In this document: positions 1-12,400 of the stretch, in pieces
How the letters are laid out: each line of letters opens with the position of its first letter
How positions within the stretch are numbered: the first letter of the stretch is position 1
Origin: Asterias rubens
Taxonomy: Eukaryota > Echinodermata > Asteroidea > Forcipulatida > Asteriidae
DNA: 64,000 nt
NCBI RefSeq assembly: GCF_902459465.1
Contig: NC_047063.1
Location: 25,341,055-25,405,054, forward strand
Reading direction: 5' to 3'
Made by a program: the position numbers and the translations under genes
The notes under the pieces: generated by a model
What the model saw: the letters and a program-made list of their open reading frames with translations, nothing else
Databases searched by the model: none
What the model was told of the DNA's origin: nothing

Positions 1-230
1 TTGATGTGTAATTGAAGTAGTTCTATCAAAATCTAATCCTTGGGTCTCGAAATTAAATTTGAGGAAAATTAGTTTTCTCGGAAAATTAGTTTTCTCGAAA
101 AACTTCAATACTTCAGAGGGAGCCGTTTCTCACAATGTTTTATACTATCAAAAGCTCACCCTTACTTGTTACTAAGTAAGTTTTTATGCTAATAATTATT
201 TTGAGTAATTACCAATAGTGCCCACTGCCT
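1..230. mobile_element. TTAA-flanked MITE of the AGGCAGTGGACAC family (partial, cut by window edge)
   Basis: The fragment ends ...TAGTGCCCACTGCCT directly followed by TTAA at 231-234. Internal blocks (GAGGGAGCCGTTTCTCACAA, TTTTATGCTAATAATTATTT) are shared with the other copies listed here. No coding capacity. Confidence 0.75.
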
Positions 231-765
231 TTAAGGGTTCTTCAAACCATGGAAACCAAACTATCAACACTGCATACAGACAGGTACAAATTCACATCAT
301 CCAAAATGCATATAAAAATTGAAAAGTAAAAAAATACCATTCTTTGAAATATTGTGTTCCTGTAAGCACGTCCACTTCGCGCGTATACACTCCCCTTCCC
401 ATGCAAAACCGAGATCCCAAGGGAAAATTGGAGAGCAAGTAAACATGTACCCAAGCGATACCATGGCAACAACAAAGAGACCCTTCTATGATCTGGTTCT
501 TCAGGAGCCATCTAAATAATGATATCACGTGTATGCAGACGAAAACCAAACAGACGTTTATTTGTTCCTTTCCAAACTGACTTAAAGGGAGGGTCATAGA
601 TTGGTTTTTGGTCAACTCAGTGCTGAATTACAGGCCAAATTTTAAAGAAAGTTCCATGTGAAAGTTTCAGTTGAAAACTGTCATGGAATTTTCACAAGTA
701 TGTCAAATCGAGCCCAGTTAGCAAGTCAATAATTTAAGTGCACCGGAAATGTTGAGTTGTCAACC

Positions 766-803
766 AGCGGCTCTTTTCAGAACCAACACTCCTCAAAGAA
801 ATG
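766..803 (+). repeat. Histone-type 3' stem-loop in a dispersed repeat, copy 1
   Basis: GGCTCTTTTCAGAACC (772-787) has the TTTC loop and AG closing of the metazoan histone mRNA stem-loop, with one unpaired C/A. A purine box (TCAAAGAAATGG) follows about 10 nt downstream, where a histone downstream element would be. No histone reading frame is adjacent. Confidence 0.45.
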
Positions 804-1387
804 GTGTAACCGCAAACCTCTCCTTATCCTCTAATTAATCAGTTTAATTTTGTTTGTAGCTTTGTCTAACTCTTAAACCTGACTTACAGTTACTGTTGTA
901 AATTAAGTGTATAATATTTCACTTTAGTGGTCGCTGCAACGTAGCGACTTACAAGTGATGTGAACTCGGGTGAACCCCAGAACTATTTACCTGGGACAAA
1001 GAACCTATTTGCCTTCAAGCTACTGAACATGGCGACGATCTTGAAATAATCAGATATGGGAATGCCGACCTTTGACAAACCTCAATTCTAAACCTGGCCT
1101 GACCTATTTAAATAACAGCCAGAATAATTGCTCAATACGAGATTTGTACTTCTCAGGAAGAAAACATTAATAAATATTCATAAAGTCGGTCCCTGCTAAC
1201 CCCGTTATTATTCTTTAGTCACAACCAAATTGATTGAATTTATTTGAGGCATGTGCTGAATCCTAAATAAATTTGCCACCTGTAAGTTGGTCAAACATAT
1301 CGATGATTCCCTTTCCAAATCTAATTTGTGAATGAACTAGCCAACATTTCAACCATGGACAATCTAGAAGAAAAGCTTGTATGTTAA

Positions 1388-1772
1388 AGGCAGTGGACAC
1401 TATTGGTAATTACATACTCAAAATAATTATTACCATAAAACCTTTCTTGATTACGAGTAATGGGGAGACGTTGATAATAAAAAACATTGTGAGAAACAAC
1501 TCCCTCTGACGCGGTGTAGTTTTCGAGAAAGAAGTAATTTTCCACGAATTTGATTTTGAGACCTCGAATTTAGAATTTGAGGTCTCGAAATCTGGAAACA
1601 CACAACTTCGTGTGACCACGGTGCGACAATGGTGTTTTTTTCTTTAATTAATATCTCGCAACTTCCACGACCGATTGAGCTCAAATTTTCACAGGTTTGT
1701 TATTTCATGAATGTTGAGATACACCAACTGTGTAGACTAGTCTTTGACAATTACCAGTAGTGTCCAGTGTCT
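1388..1772. mobile_element. TTAA-flanked MITE, full copy (AGGCAGTGGACAC family)
   Basis: TTAA at 1384-1387 and 1773-1776 bracket a 385-bp element beginning AGGCAGTGGACACTATTGG and ending with its complement (ACCAGTAGTGTCCAGTGTCT). A central palindrome CGAGACCTC/GAGGTCTCG is typical of the family. Noncoding; likely mobilised in trans by a TTAA-specific transposase. Confidence 0.85.
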
Positions 1773-3144
1773 TTAACACAGTAAATAAAAACAATAAAAC
1801 AAGAAAAAGAAGTAACTACAAAGTGAGTAAACTTGTGAGTGCAAATGTGTAAAAAGGTTTGTCCTGGAGAGGACCAGAACATATTGTTTGAAATATCAAA
1901 GAGCTACTTAAGTAGACAGTTTTGCTGTAAAGCCCAATATGCAAAAATGTGCAGGATACCAGTCATAGATAAACGTAGTACATGTGGAATGGTATCTTTT
2001 CCTGATGAGCACCATTGTATTGTGCTGACAATTTAATTTCAAAATATCGTAACATTTCCAAGATATTGTTGAAAATCTGGCTACTGCAGTTAACAGTACT
2101 TCTCAGATGCAATCTTTTTGGTGATAAAAAGTGATATATTTTGTTCAATAACCACAGTACTTTGAAGTTAAAATATTCTCAAAATGCATAAATTTACTTT
2201 CCAAAGCTGGCGACGGCGTACTTTTAACCAAGTAAGTCTTATTTGGCATTATTTTTCAGAGTCGGGACCAAGCATGTATACAGATCCTTTCAATTTAAGC
2301 AGCTCAATGAACTTGGGCATTGATCTAAAGGACAATCTTTCTCAATGGGGTCACTCGCATCAGATGCCTCTACCACATACTTCTATACTATATAAACTAT
2401 TACACATGTAACCAGTACAATCCTACATTCCAACGCTGACACCAACAAACACACATAGAGGATTCCAGCATACCAACCGGTCAAATCATTGCGCTAATAT
2501 TTACATCGGACTGTCAACTGGACATAAATCCACAACTGCGTTAAAAAATAATAATGAAGGAAACTCTGCCTGTTGCCTGGCTGGCTGCGTTCACTCTGGG
2601 AGACTCGTCATAAATCAGATGTAAGTTTGCTTTATACCTCACAGGCACTAGTGATGTCTTTGTTGTCGTTCGCATATAGGATTGTAACTTTCCGCTAACT
2701 AAACGCAGCCAGCAATAATTGGTAACCCCATTGAACATACTATGGCTACATTTGACCCAATATACTATCTAACCTGTATCATTTTGCTAATACCTGATCG
2801 TTAATTAAGTGCACTCCTTCAAATATTTCTCATAGACTTGATCATTTTGAAGACAAAAAGGGCCCAATCGTAAGGCCTTGCCCTCTCAAAGATGAACATC
2901 CTGATCTGCGTCACGTTGAGAGGTAAAACAATAGACTATACAAACCTCACACGTATTCAAATATTTTTGGGACCACTTTTTTCCTATTTACATCTCTTTA
3001 CCCGGCACACTTTTACGGGTCCCCATGTTAGAACATGTGCAAGACTTGCATATAGTCTTCTCGCTAACAGTTGTTTACGTCAAAACAATTTGGTATTGAG
3101 AGAATTAACAAAACAAAACAACACAACAAATAACCAATACTGAC

Positions 3145-3408
3145 CATGCCTTCCTTGAAGGTAACTCCCTCAGCCGGTACACAGCTAGTAGCGTGTCCAT
3201 AACAATGGCAACTTCCTCTCACCACCATATCATACATGGCGTAGTAATATTTCTCTCGTATCTCTTGCCGATTATCCAGCTCGATGTCCCCTAGAGTGTG
3301 AAGCTCTGTGAAGTTGATGCGCAGATTGGTGATCTTGATCATGTCTTGCACGTCGTTGCTGTATGGATTGTCAATGCGGATGTTTGGTGGGAGAACGCGG
3401 AAGATGAC
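3145..3408 (-). CDS. LAMB1: Laminin beta coding exon 3 (end of LN domain, start of LE1)
   Basis: This 264-nt, phase 0/0 exon begins after a cccttag acceptor with [17 protein letters not shown] and ends at ATG before a gtcagt donor (EGM|V). It holds [34 protein letters not shown] and the first cysteines of LE1 ([12 protein letters not shown]). An open frame reads on past the donor for a few codons, but this intronic tail does not match laminin. Confidence 0.92.
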
Positions 3409-6400
3409 CTAAGGGGAAACAAATATTTTGAATTAACATACAAAATTATTTATTTATAATTTGAAAATTTAATATCAATGGGTCCAAATGCGCATCACAT
3501 GAGAGGGCGCTTTGTGCAGCTAGTCAAGAACTACCACCGGGGGAAATACTCTTCACCTCTACGTAGAGTGTAAATGCAGTATATTCAACCATGGAGGTAG
3601 AAGCCAACTCCATGATTCAACCAAACTCATCTATGCTCAGGTCACATCATTAGTCCTGCACAACGTGAAAGTTTTAGCTGAATATAGTTTTTTTGCCTTC
3701 TTATTGAGAAAACAGCAACAAACTAATCCTATCATGGTATTTTCATCAAGAAGTCAAATACATCCAGATTTAGCGAGATGACAAGCTGGGGAAACAATAG
3801 TTAAAAGGAGGAGGGGAGGGCAAAGGGGGGGGGCCTCCCATCTCTACTGCCTCTCCACTGGTTTGCCACAGATCAAAAGGTACTTTGGTTCATGTTTTAA
3901 CTTAACAAATTGTCTCACCTCTCCCTCAGTTGAAGGTTCTACAGCGGAGTACCGACTCTCACAGATGACATCATTGATATTGTACAGAGGGCCCTGCGAG
4001 ATACCAGGGAAGGACTCCTCACAGTCGTACGCAAAGTACCGATAGACACTCCAAGTCCTTCCGAAATCAGCCGAGCGTTCAATCACGAGAGCCCGGGGTC
4101 TGAAGGTCTTAAAGGTCATAATAAGATGTGTGAAGTGAAAAATAGCTTCCAGGTCGAAGCGTACGGAGACTGTCTGCTGTCCGTTGGCCGACTGCCACCA
4201 CATCTTCTTACGATCAGCTCCTTGGAAGGTGGTGACAATGTTCTCGATTCGGTGGCTGTACGTGTTCAAGCCCTTCTGGTACGGTGTCCGTGAGTCACAG
4301 TCAAAACATTTTTTAACATCCTGAAGGTGACTGACGATGCAATAGCGCTCCACGCTCTCCATACCGCAGGTAGACGTTGCAGAAAGTCTGTTTTCGCGAC
4401 CAACCAGGAGGTTTCCTGTGTAGCAGCTACCTTCCTCGCAGGAAAGGGCTTGGTTTGTCTGCCCTACCACAGCTGACACTGCAAAGAAATCAAATAATAA
4501 ACTCAGTCATTGGGTTGACTTAAATAAATATAAGGCTTTCATTTTTATATTTACATGTTTTCAATCAAATTAAATAACAGATAATATGTAAAAACATATC
4601 AAATAAAATAAATAAGTAACTCTGAGTATGCCCACGTTGGAGCGGCATTTTTAATTGCCGAACTGTGATGTTCGACATGTGTTAGTTTCGCCGTTCCTGC
4701 ATGGATCAATCCGTGAAGCCTCCAGTAAAGTTCGTCGCTGCCGAAACCATGCAGTAGGCTGCGGTGGTTCTTCAATGACGGGGAGTTTGCACGTCGACGA
4801 GGCGGAGCTGTGAATTCCCGAGAGCGTCGAACTTTACGACACACAGACTTGTGACTTGGGTACTGTGTGAGTTTTCTTTTCCTCCGAGCTGCGGTCGTCG
4901 GACTTTGTTGTACCAATTGCATGAAGCAACGACGGTACGAAAGCAGAGAGCACCGAGGGGGCCGACCATTTTTCCACACCGGGCTTCATCACATCGCGTA
5001 CCTTGGAAGGACTGGTCTTCAGCTCTCTCCGAGAAAGCCGAGGTATATCAGAGGCTGTTGGGTCTTCAACCCTATTTTGCCTGGGCTGCTCGCCCCCCGT
5101 TTATATTCAATTCATGTCACAACTGGTTAACTGCCTTTTTGTATTGCCTTATTTTTGTTTACGTAATGGTTTATATTAAATTTAATTTAACATACTTGCT
5201 GTTTCATATTATGCTGGTCTGTTTGACTACTTTTGTTACCCTTATTTTTAGGGCGGGGTTATTTTTTGAAGTCTCTGGCCTTTAGGAATTTGGATCGTAA
5301 CACCCACCAAAATACCATGTCACATGTACAATTTATGAATGATGCCTGCTTATTTTTCGCTTAGCAGCTCTATGAGATTGGGCCCTGGAGTACAGACTGT
5401 TGTCTGGTCCGACTTTAGTCATACCATGGAGGAACAGGTAGCCCATGGAGGTAGCCTAACAATACCTGAATAGAAACCTTTATACTCTAGACATTCCAAA
5501 ACCACAAACACGCCCCCCCCCCCCCAAACAGGCTTACATAAATCATTCTTTCTTTTGGGAATCTCCTGGGTATTAAATCTTCAGCCTGGAGTGGTGTGAC
5601 TTCACACCATGAACTGTACTGGCCCTATACCAAAATACCTGCCATTGATCAGCTCTGAACATAGCCAGGTATTTTATGTAATGACCTATAAAGTAAAACA
5701 AGCGACCCAATTGAACTTTTGAGTGTGCTCTCCCAAACCTCTGAACTTTGTCTTTGATATGTGTAGGGTGCACTGCACTAAATACATGCAGTGACACAAT
5801 CGGTCCCAAAGTGAATTTTTTAAACCTGCAACTTTATCTGTACATCAAATATTGTGCCCTGTGTTTTGATGACTGTTAACCTAGAGCATCTTAAATATCT
5901 GACCAAATGCCCCATGTTGATCCTCACAATCCCGCAGCTCTTTTTCTTTCAGTGATCTTCAGATTACTGAAAAGTGTTCACTGAAAGTGTCTACTTTTGA
6001 TTACTGAGTATTTGTAATTGGCAACCACTTCTCCTTCCAGTCAGCATGGTCGCTACAAGGAGCGATCATCCTGATGCTTGCATTCCATCTGTGTGGTCAG
6101 GCATGGATAAAGACCCAAGGAATAAGGAAATCAGCTCACCAGCACCATGTTTACCCTCAAAGAGATTCCATTGTGTGCCTGCTATTCAGCATTATGCTAT
6201 GTTTAAACACAAGGGATCCTGTAGGTGGTTATGAAGGCACAGGGTATGTTTTTTATACTGAGGGAAGCTCTAGAAGTGCTGGACCTGGGATCGGGGATGA
6301 CTGAGTCAGATCAACAGTTGTCTGGAAACACATCAAGACATTGTAGGATCCATGGCATGCCCCCTTGGTGTATCCCAGGGATGTCATGTGGGTGCTAGTG

Positions 6401-9400
6401 GGGTGGGTTTGGGTGGGTGCTGGTGGGGTGGGTTTGGGTAGGTGCTGTTGGTACTTTTGTGATATTTGTGGTGCTTTTAAAATTTGTGCAAGCAATGTTA
6501 TTTCAGTTTGGTGATCATCCAGCAACTTCAATAGGGACAGTTGCCTTGGAGTGGGCAGTTTGACCTATAACAAGCACCTGAAAGCGTTTGTTACGCTTAA
6601 ACATGCTTTTTTAAAGCCCAAATCACCCAATCCAAATCAACATGTCCCTTTAAGCAATCACAGGGGGTAAGGTTTAAGTTTCCAAAACCTAAATGCAAAC
6701 TTTTAGAGACTAGTTTCAGTTTACAGAGCTTCTCTGTGTGTCTCTTAACAAAGTTAACCATCTCTACGCAAACCAATCTTAAAGTCACCTGGAAATAGAA
6801 TTTTTTTTCTTTCAAACATAAGAGTATATGCTTACGAACAATAAAACAATTTTTTTAGTAATTGTTTGTCACGATTTATATGTTTAAAAAATATACAAAG
6901 TTGTTTGGGGGGCTGACTCCGCCTACCCCTTTTGTGACGTCAATCGAGGCAGACTTTGCCTGCAATGCGTATAGTAAACACACGTGCAAAGTACATGTAC
7001 GTTCAAGTCGTGAGTTGGTACATTTCAAAAAGTGTTTTTCTGCATTCAGCAGCAATACACCTGGTCGGCATTGCCAGAAAAAAACAAACATTTTTTTTTT
7101 TTGAAACGTACAAACTCACGGCTTGGTCCGTACATGTACTTTGCAATTGTGTTTACTCTACGCATTACAGGCAAAGTAAATGTCACGAACAGCGCCCTCT
7201 CGGGTCGGGTCGGGGTCTACTCTTAAATTTGTGAATAACATAAGAACTGATTTTTTAAAACCTTAGTTAACTGTTCATTCACATTCCACTCATCAAAACA
7301 CATATGTTAGTGACAAAAGCTTTATTTTGAAAAAATACCACTTCCAGGTGACTTTAATCTAATTATGTTGAGTCACTTTCAGATTGGCTCAAATTCTGAA
7401 AAACAATTCTTTGATAAATTTGTCATGGCACTATTCTCAATATCAGCACTAGCTACACAGAGGAGGCAAGAATATCCGTTTCTTGCCTTTTCTTTTTAGT
7501 CTAAATAAAATGTAATTGCAAGTAAACCACAAGGGAAACTGACTGGGTAAGTTTTTAAATGTTTTGGGTTTGAATAAAGACAAACTGACTGGAGTAAGAC
7601 TTGAACCAACAACCTCCGGATAAAGGTACCAGTGCTCTACCAACTGAGGTGTCCCTTTTGACTCTTATTATACTTGTAGTCTTGTAGCTGCTGTTATCTG
7701 TGGCTATCAAGTGGTCCCGATCCTAGTTCTGAAACTTAGTGTTCTTTAAGCATGGTAACTTTAATTGCTTCTCTTCACCCAGGAGTATAGGGCAGCAAGA
7801 ATGCTCTTATGATTGATTTAGCTTGATGCGTTACTTGAATGCACGCATTAGGCAGCACTGGCTGCATACTCCCCAGGGAGTCAAGATGGTTTAAGAAATG
7901 AAATAATTGGCCTAGAGACTGAGTTATAATGATGGTGCTCTCCAAGGGTAAAAATTGCACCTGGAATCTAGTAATAGTAACATGTAAGGTCTACATGTAA
8001 AGGTCAGCCACACAATAACCAACTAAATCAAGCAAGTCCTAGGACACCAGGATTCTCATTTCAATAATTGATTTTTTACTGCCTGTCAATGGTTGAACAA
8101 AGACTTAACACAAAACAGAGACTTATACACCGGATATGAGCCAGTTGATATGAGCCAACAGTTTTCAAATTTGCCTAGCAATTAAGATCAATTCACACAT
8201 CAATCTTGGCGCTTAAGCCCTAGCAACTGCAATTTAGTGCAGACTTGGTTTTTGTCGCTGACAATACCTTCAGACAAAAAGTTTTTAACTATGCTAGTTC
8301 TTAGCTTGCCATGGCTGCTTGCTGTACATAGCATTCAGTCGGTATAACGTACCCACGAACAAAAAAACAGTCTTTATGCAATTAATTTTTGATTTCACAC
8401 ATGGTGTCCTTTCCCAGGAGTAGTTCAGACTGGGTCGAGGACTCCAGAGTTGAGACAGAGTGTCATTTGGCCCTGATGGGAAACAATGATTACAACAAAC
8501 CAGAAATGTAGCAATGCAGGCAATGGTAACAACCTGGAGAGATCATACAGTACCCCACAATAAACCAAACCATTCAAGCTAGTTGGGCCACATCAGAATC
8601 TCTGAATGTATGCAAGCTTGCGTAACGGTGGTTTATACACAGGATTATACACCGGATGTGGGCCAACAGTTTTCAAAAGGGATGCAAAAGTTTGCTGTTA
8701 ACGTCACGAGGTGAGAACTGGTAACCTTCATGTATGATATCTTTAAAAAACATGAATAGACTAAAAGATAACTGAGTCTCCATTATTTTTTTTGTCAAAA
8801 GCAGTGCATTTCTTTGGCACCAATAAGGCCAGACAAAAAAAAGTATTTAAATGTGTTAAAAAATTAGTTACAGCTACACAATCAGGTAAATGTACCATAC
8901 AATATAGACCAATTTTCAAATCATCACATCTGGACAAAGTCATCATTTAGTAAGCCCTGTGATGTGTTATAGTAATTCCACAAATGTAAGGAATAAAATG
9001 AGGTATGTTGGAGTAGTATTGGACTTTTTTAAATGGGAAAAAATTTGCAATCAAACTACCTCGCATTTTGCGACCTTTGAAAACTTAGCGTTTAAGACAT
9101 GTACCGAAGGTGGGCTGTAATGGTGACAGTGATGAGACCGATGTTAAAAGCGGAGCCATTTAAAACAGCTCAACAAGGTGGGCTACATACAATACAACTA
9201 AATTGTATAATACATGACATTGACAAACTAGTCTCCAAGCACTTCTTGGAATAAGTGAAATTATTCTTGGAATAAGTGAAATGGCATTAGGTGTTCAAAG
9301 ACAACCTGATGAAACAATAAAAAACTTAAGCATCCATTGTGAAGTGATGTCTTTTAAAAACACTCAAATTGACAAAGACTTTTCAGTAATTAGGTTTTAT

Positions 9401-12400
9401 TTGAAAGAGTGCATAATTTATCTCATGTTAATTGGTAAAGCAGTTTGTCCCAGCTTTTTACTTTCTTCATTCAAGCAATATTTCTTCAACCAAGTTTTGA
9501 CAGTTAATTGCCTACTTTTTGGCATGGGGCATTCCATTTAAAAATCTCCCCATCTTGTGTCAAACAATGTACTGTATTTCGACCAACAATTTTCAAATTA
9601 AACTTTTATACATCGATTTTGACAGTACACCAATGCTTCTCCCCTACAGTAATATCCACTTTTTAATAAACACAAAAGACTGACAGTAGGTCCCCTACTA
9701 TGACAATGGTGGCAGGAAGTCAACTAGTAATCAATGGTGATTTCAAAGTTAGAGCACTCTAATCCCCGATTTAATCTCCCCTACATGCCTGATTTACCCT
9801 CTTGTTGTCGCTTTTTTTTTTACAGGATTTTTTGTTACCTCACTCAATGCTATCCTGAAGGTACAGAACAAAGCATCTTTTATATGGTTTGGTGAGAATA
9901 CAGGAAGGGACAAGGCAAGTATTGGAATTGTATCCATTTTATGCCTCCACGCTTTTGGTCATTGCCTCGGTGCCCTGGTTATTGCCTTGGTGCCCCTTGG
10001 CCTTGGTGCCCTTTGGTCTTTGCCTTGGTGCCCTGGCCAGTGCCTTGGTGCACTTTGGCTATTGCTTTGGTGCCCCTTGGCCTTGGTACCCTGGTCCTTG
10101 CCTTGGTGCCCCTGGTCATCGCCTTGGTGCCCTGGTCATTGCCTTGGTGCCCTGGTCATTGCCTTGGTGCCCCTTGGCCTTGGTGCCCTTTGGTCTTTGC
10201 CTTGGTGCCCTGGTCAGTGCCTTAGTTCACTTTGGCTATTGCTTTGGTGCCCCTTGGCCTTGGTACCCTGGTCCTTGCCTTGGTGCCCCTGGTCATCGCC
10301 TTGGTGCCCTGGTCATTGCCTTGGTGCCCTTCGGCCTTGGTGCCCTTTGGTCATTGCCTTGGTGCCCTGGTCATTGCCTTGGTGCCCTTTGGCCTTGGTG
10401 CCCTGGTCATTTCTTGGTGCCCTGGTCATTGCCTTGGTGCCCTTTGGTTATTGCTTTGGTGCCCTTTGGCCTTGGTGCCCTGGTCATTGCCTTGGTGCCC
10501 TGGTCATTGTCTTGGTGCCCTTTGGTCATTGCTTTGGTGCCCCTTGGCCTTGGTGCCCTTTGGTTATTGCTTTGGTGCCATTGTAGTGTTCAAGTAAAAT
10601 AATTGAATACAAGAAACCTTACCAGTAATGTTTCTAAGACTATGTGTGTACCATGTGTATTTTTGAATATTGAGCATTTTGTACTGTACCCCTGTAAGTT
10701 ATGTGAGTTTTTTTAGTTGGGTGCACCCTTAGAATAAGCATATAGCTTTAAGTATCATGTTTGTTGACACAGGGTTGACCAGTTATAAAACCAACCCTTA
10801 CACAACCCTCATGACCTGTATAGCCACAACACCCTGGGCTGCTCAACCTGTGCTCAACCTTTTCTCTCCACAGGCCTCATTCAGTCTTGTCCTTTCTATG
10901 GTCTAAGAACAGAGTTGCTCCATAACAAAAAGATGATTGCCTAGCCTCTCCTGGCAGCCAAAACCCACCATGAACAGGTGATCTCTGCATTGACTACAGC
11001 TACCCAGTGGTCTACATCATGCACAGAAACTGAATACCTTCTGTTGCTCACAATGAGAGGTCATCGATGAACAATAAAGGCTTTTATAAACTACAAACCT
11101 TGGAATATATGGACAAAAACAAGCCCTTTTGCAGGGGGTGATCACTTTATAGACTGTCTTGCATCCACACAATGCAAAGAAATTACATCATGTACCAATC
11201 CATTGTACACATTGGCATAAGAAATTAAGTCACAGACTCGATTTTGTAAAACAGAAGCATCTCCAGTTAAGTTAATAACTTTAAGCTAACAAAGCAAGAA
11301 GATAAACACAATTTACAGAGAGGGTACCCAATAGAATAGGTAGTCTTCATACTGTTTTCTAATTGGTGTTAAGGCAGAGTCGCACTACAGCGATAATGTT
11401 TTCATTCTCAGTATCGAGGCCTGTGTGACCAGGCCTTAAATCTTGGTTTTAAAATTGTTTGAAACTATCCTATGTGCATTCTGGAGCACTATTTATAAAT
11501 TGTTTCATCTTGATGATTTTTGTGAAATTGTCCTCACTTTGTGAATTGTCCTCACTTTGTGAATAGTGCTATATGGAGAACTTTTTAAAAGCATGATTCA
11601 CACAAATATAACTGCAGTTACAATCTGTCCAGCTTTTTTCAAAAACAGAGTTTAATAAATTACGCCTAGGCATTGTTGGCCTAGGCCTTTATTAAATCTG
11701 TAGGGTAAGCTTGCTACCCAAAAGGGATCACATATTACACCTGCACCTATTGACCCTATTGACCTGATGTCATCACCAACCATCAATAAATCTTGGCAGT
11801 ATCACATCGGGTGTTAGATTCCCTGTGTGTCACTGTCAAGTGCATATTTTAATGTACGCATGCGTGATGAGCAAACCATGCAAGGAACTAATAAAATTAC
11901 ACATTGCCGTTACAGACTCACATAGTGTTTAACACTCTTCGGGGAAAGAAGAAACTCAATTTTAAATAGACTCACCATGGTTGGGTTATTTTATAACACA
12001 ACAATGTGAGAGAATACAAATATAAAAATTAAAAAAAATTACTTAGAAAGACATATAAAAAAGTGGCCTGACGTTTGCCCTTAACTTTCCAGTGACTAGC
12101 AAGCAGGACCACTTGGAATGAATTCTGACTGGTCCTCATGTGCTTTAACTGGCCTTGGCCAGCGGACCACTGTATTGGAGAACACTGTGAGTGGCAGGCA
12201 GACCCTTTCTTCCAGAAAAACTAAGTTCCGTTACACACACTTCTAGCGCTGATTAAAATAGTGACAAACAAGAAAGACGGACATCTGAAAATAATCAGGT
12301 AGGCCCTACAATGTACATGACAATGTAAATCCAAACTGGAATTTGTTCTGAATCAGATATGACCTGATCTCAATCTTGACACCAATATTTGTTTGTATTA

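Noticed and set aside
766..803. Histone gene 3' end
   Set aside because: No H1, H2A, H2B, H3 or H4 frame precedes any of the four stem-loops; the shared flanks indicate a repeat instead.
2000..2035. CTGATGAG, possible hammerhead ribozyme core
   Set aside because: No GAAAC partner or stem II/III arrangement follows.
4599..5285. Frames of 65-144 residues around 4.6-5.3 kb, and matching frames at 58.3-59.0 kb
   Set aside because: They lie in the two copies of the LTR-like repeat and show no recognisable domain.
7560..7655. Functional tRNA gene
   Set aside because: A and B boxes are present but the anticodon arm and acceptor stem do not pair well; listed as SINE head.
9889..10602. 237-residue open frame rich in WCP/ALV
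   Set aside because: It is a minisatellite without stop codons; all three plus frames are open and the composition has no protein family.
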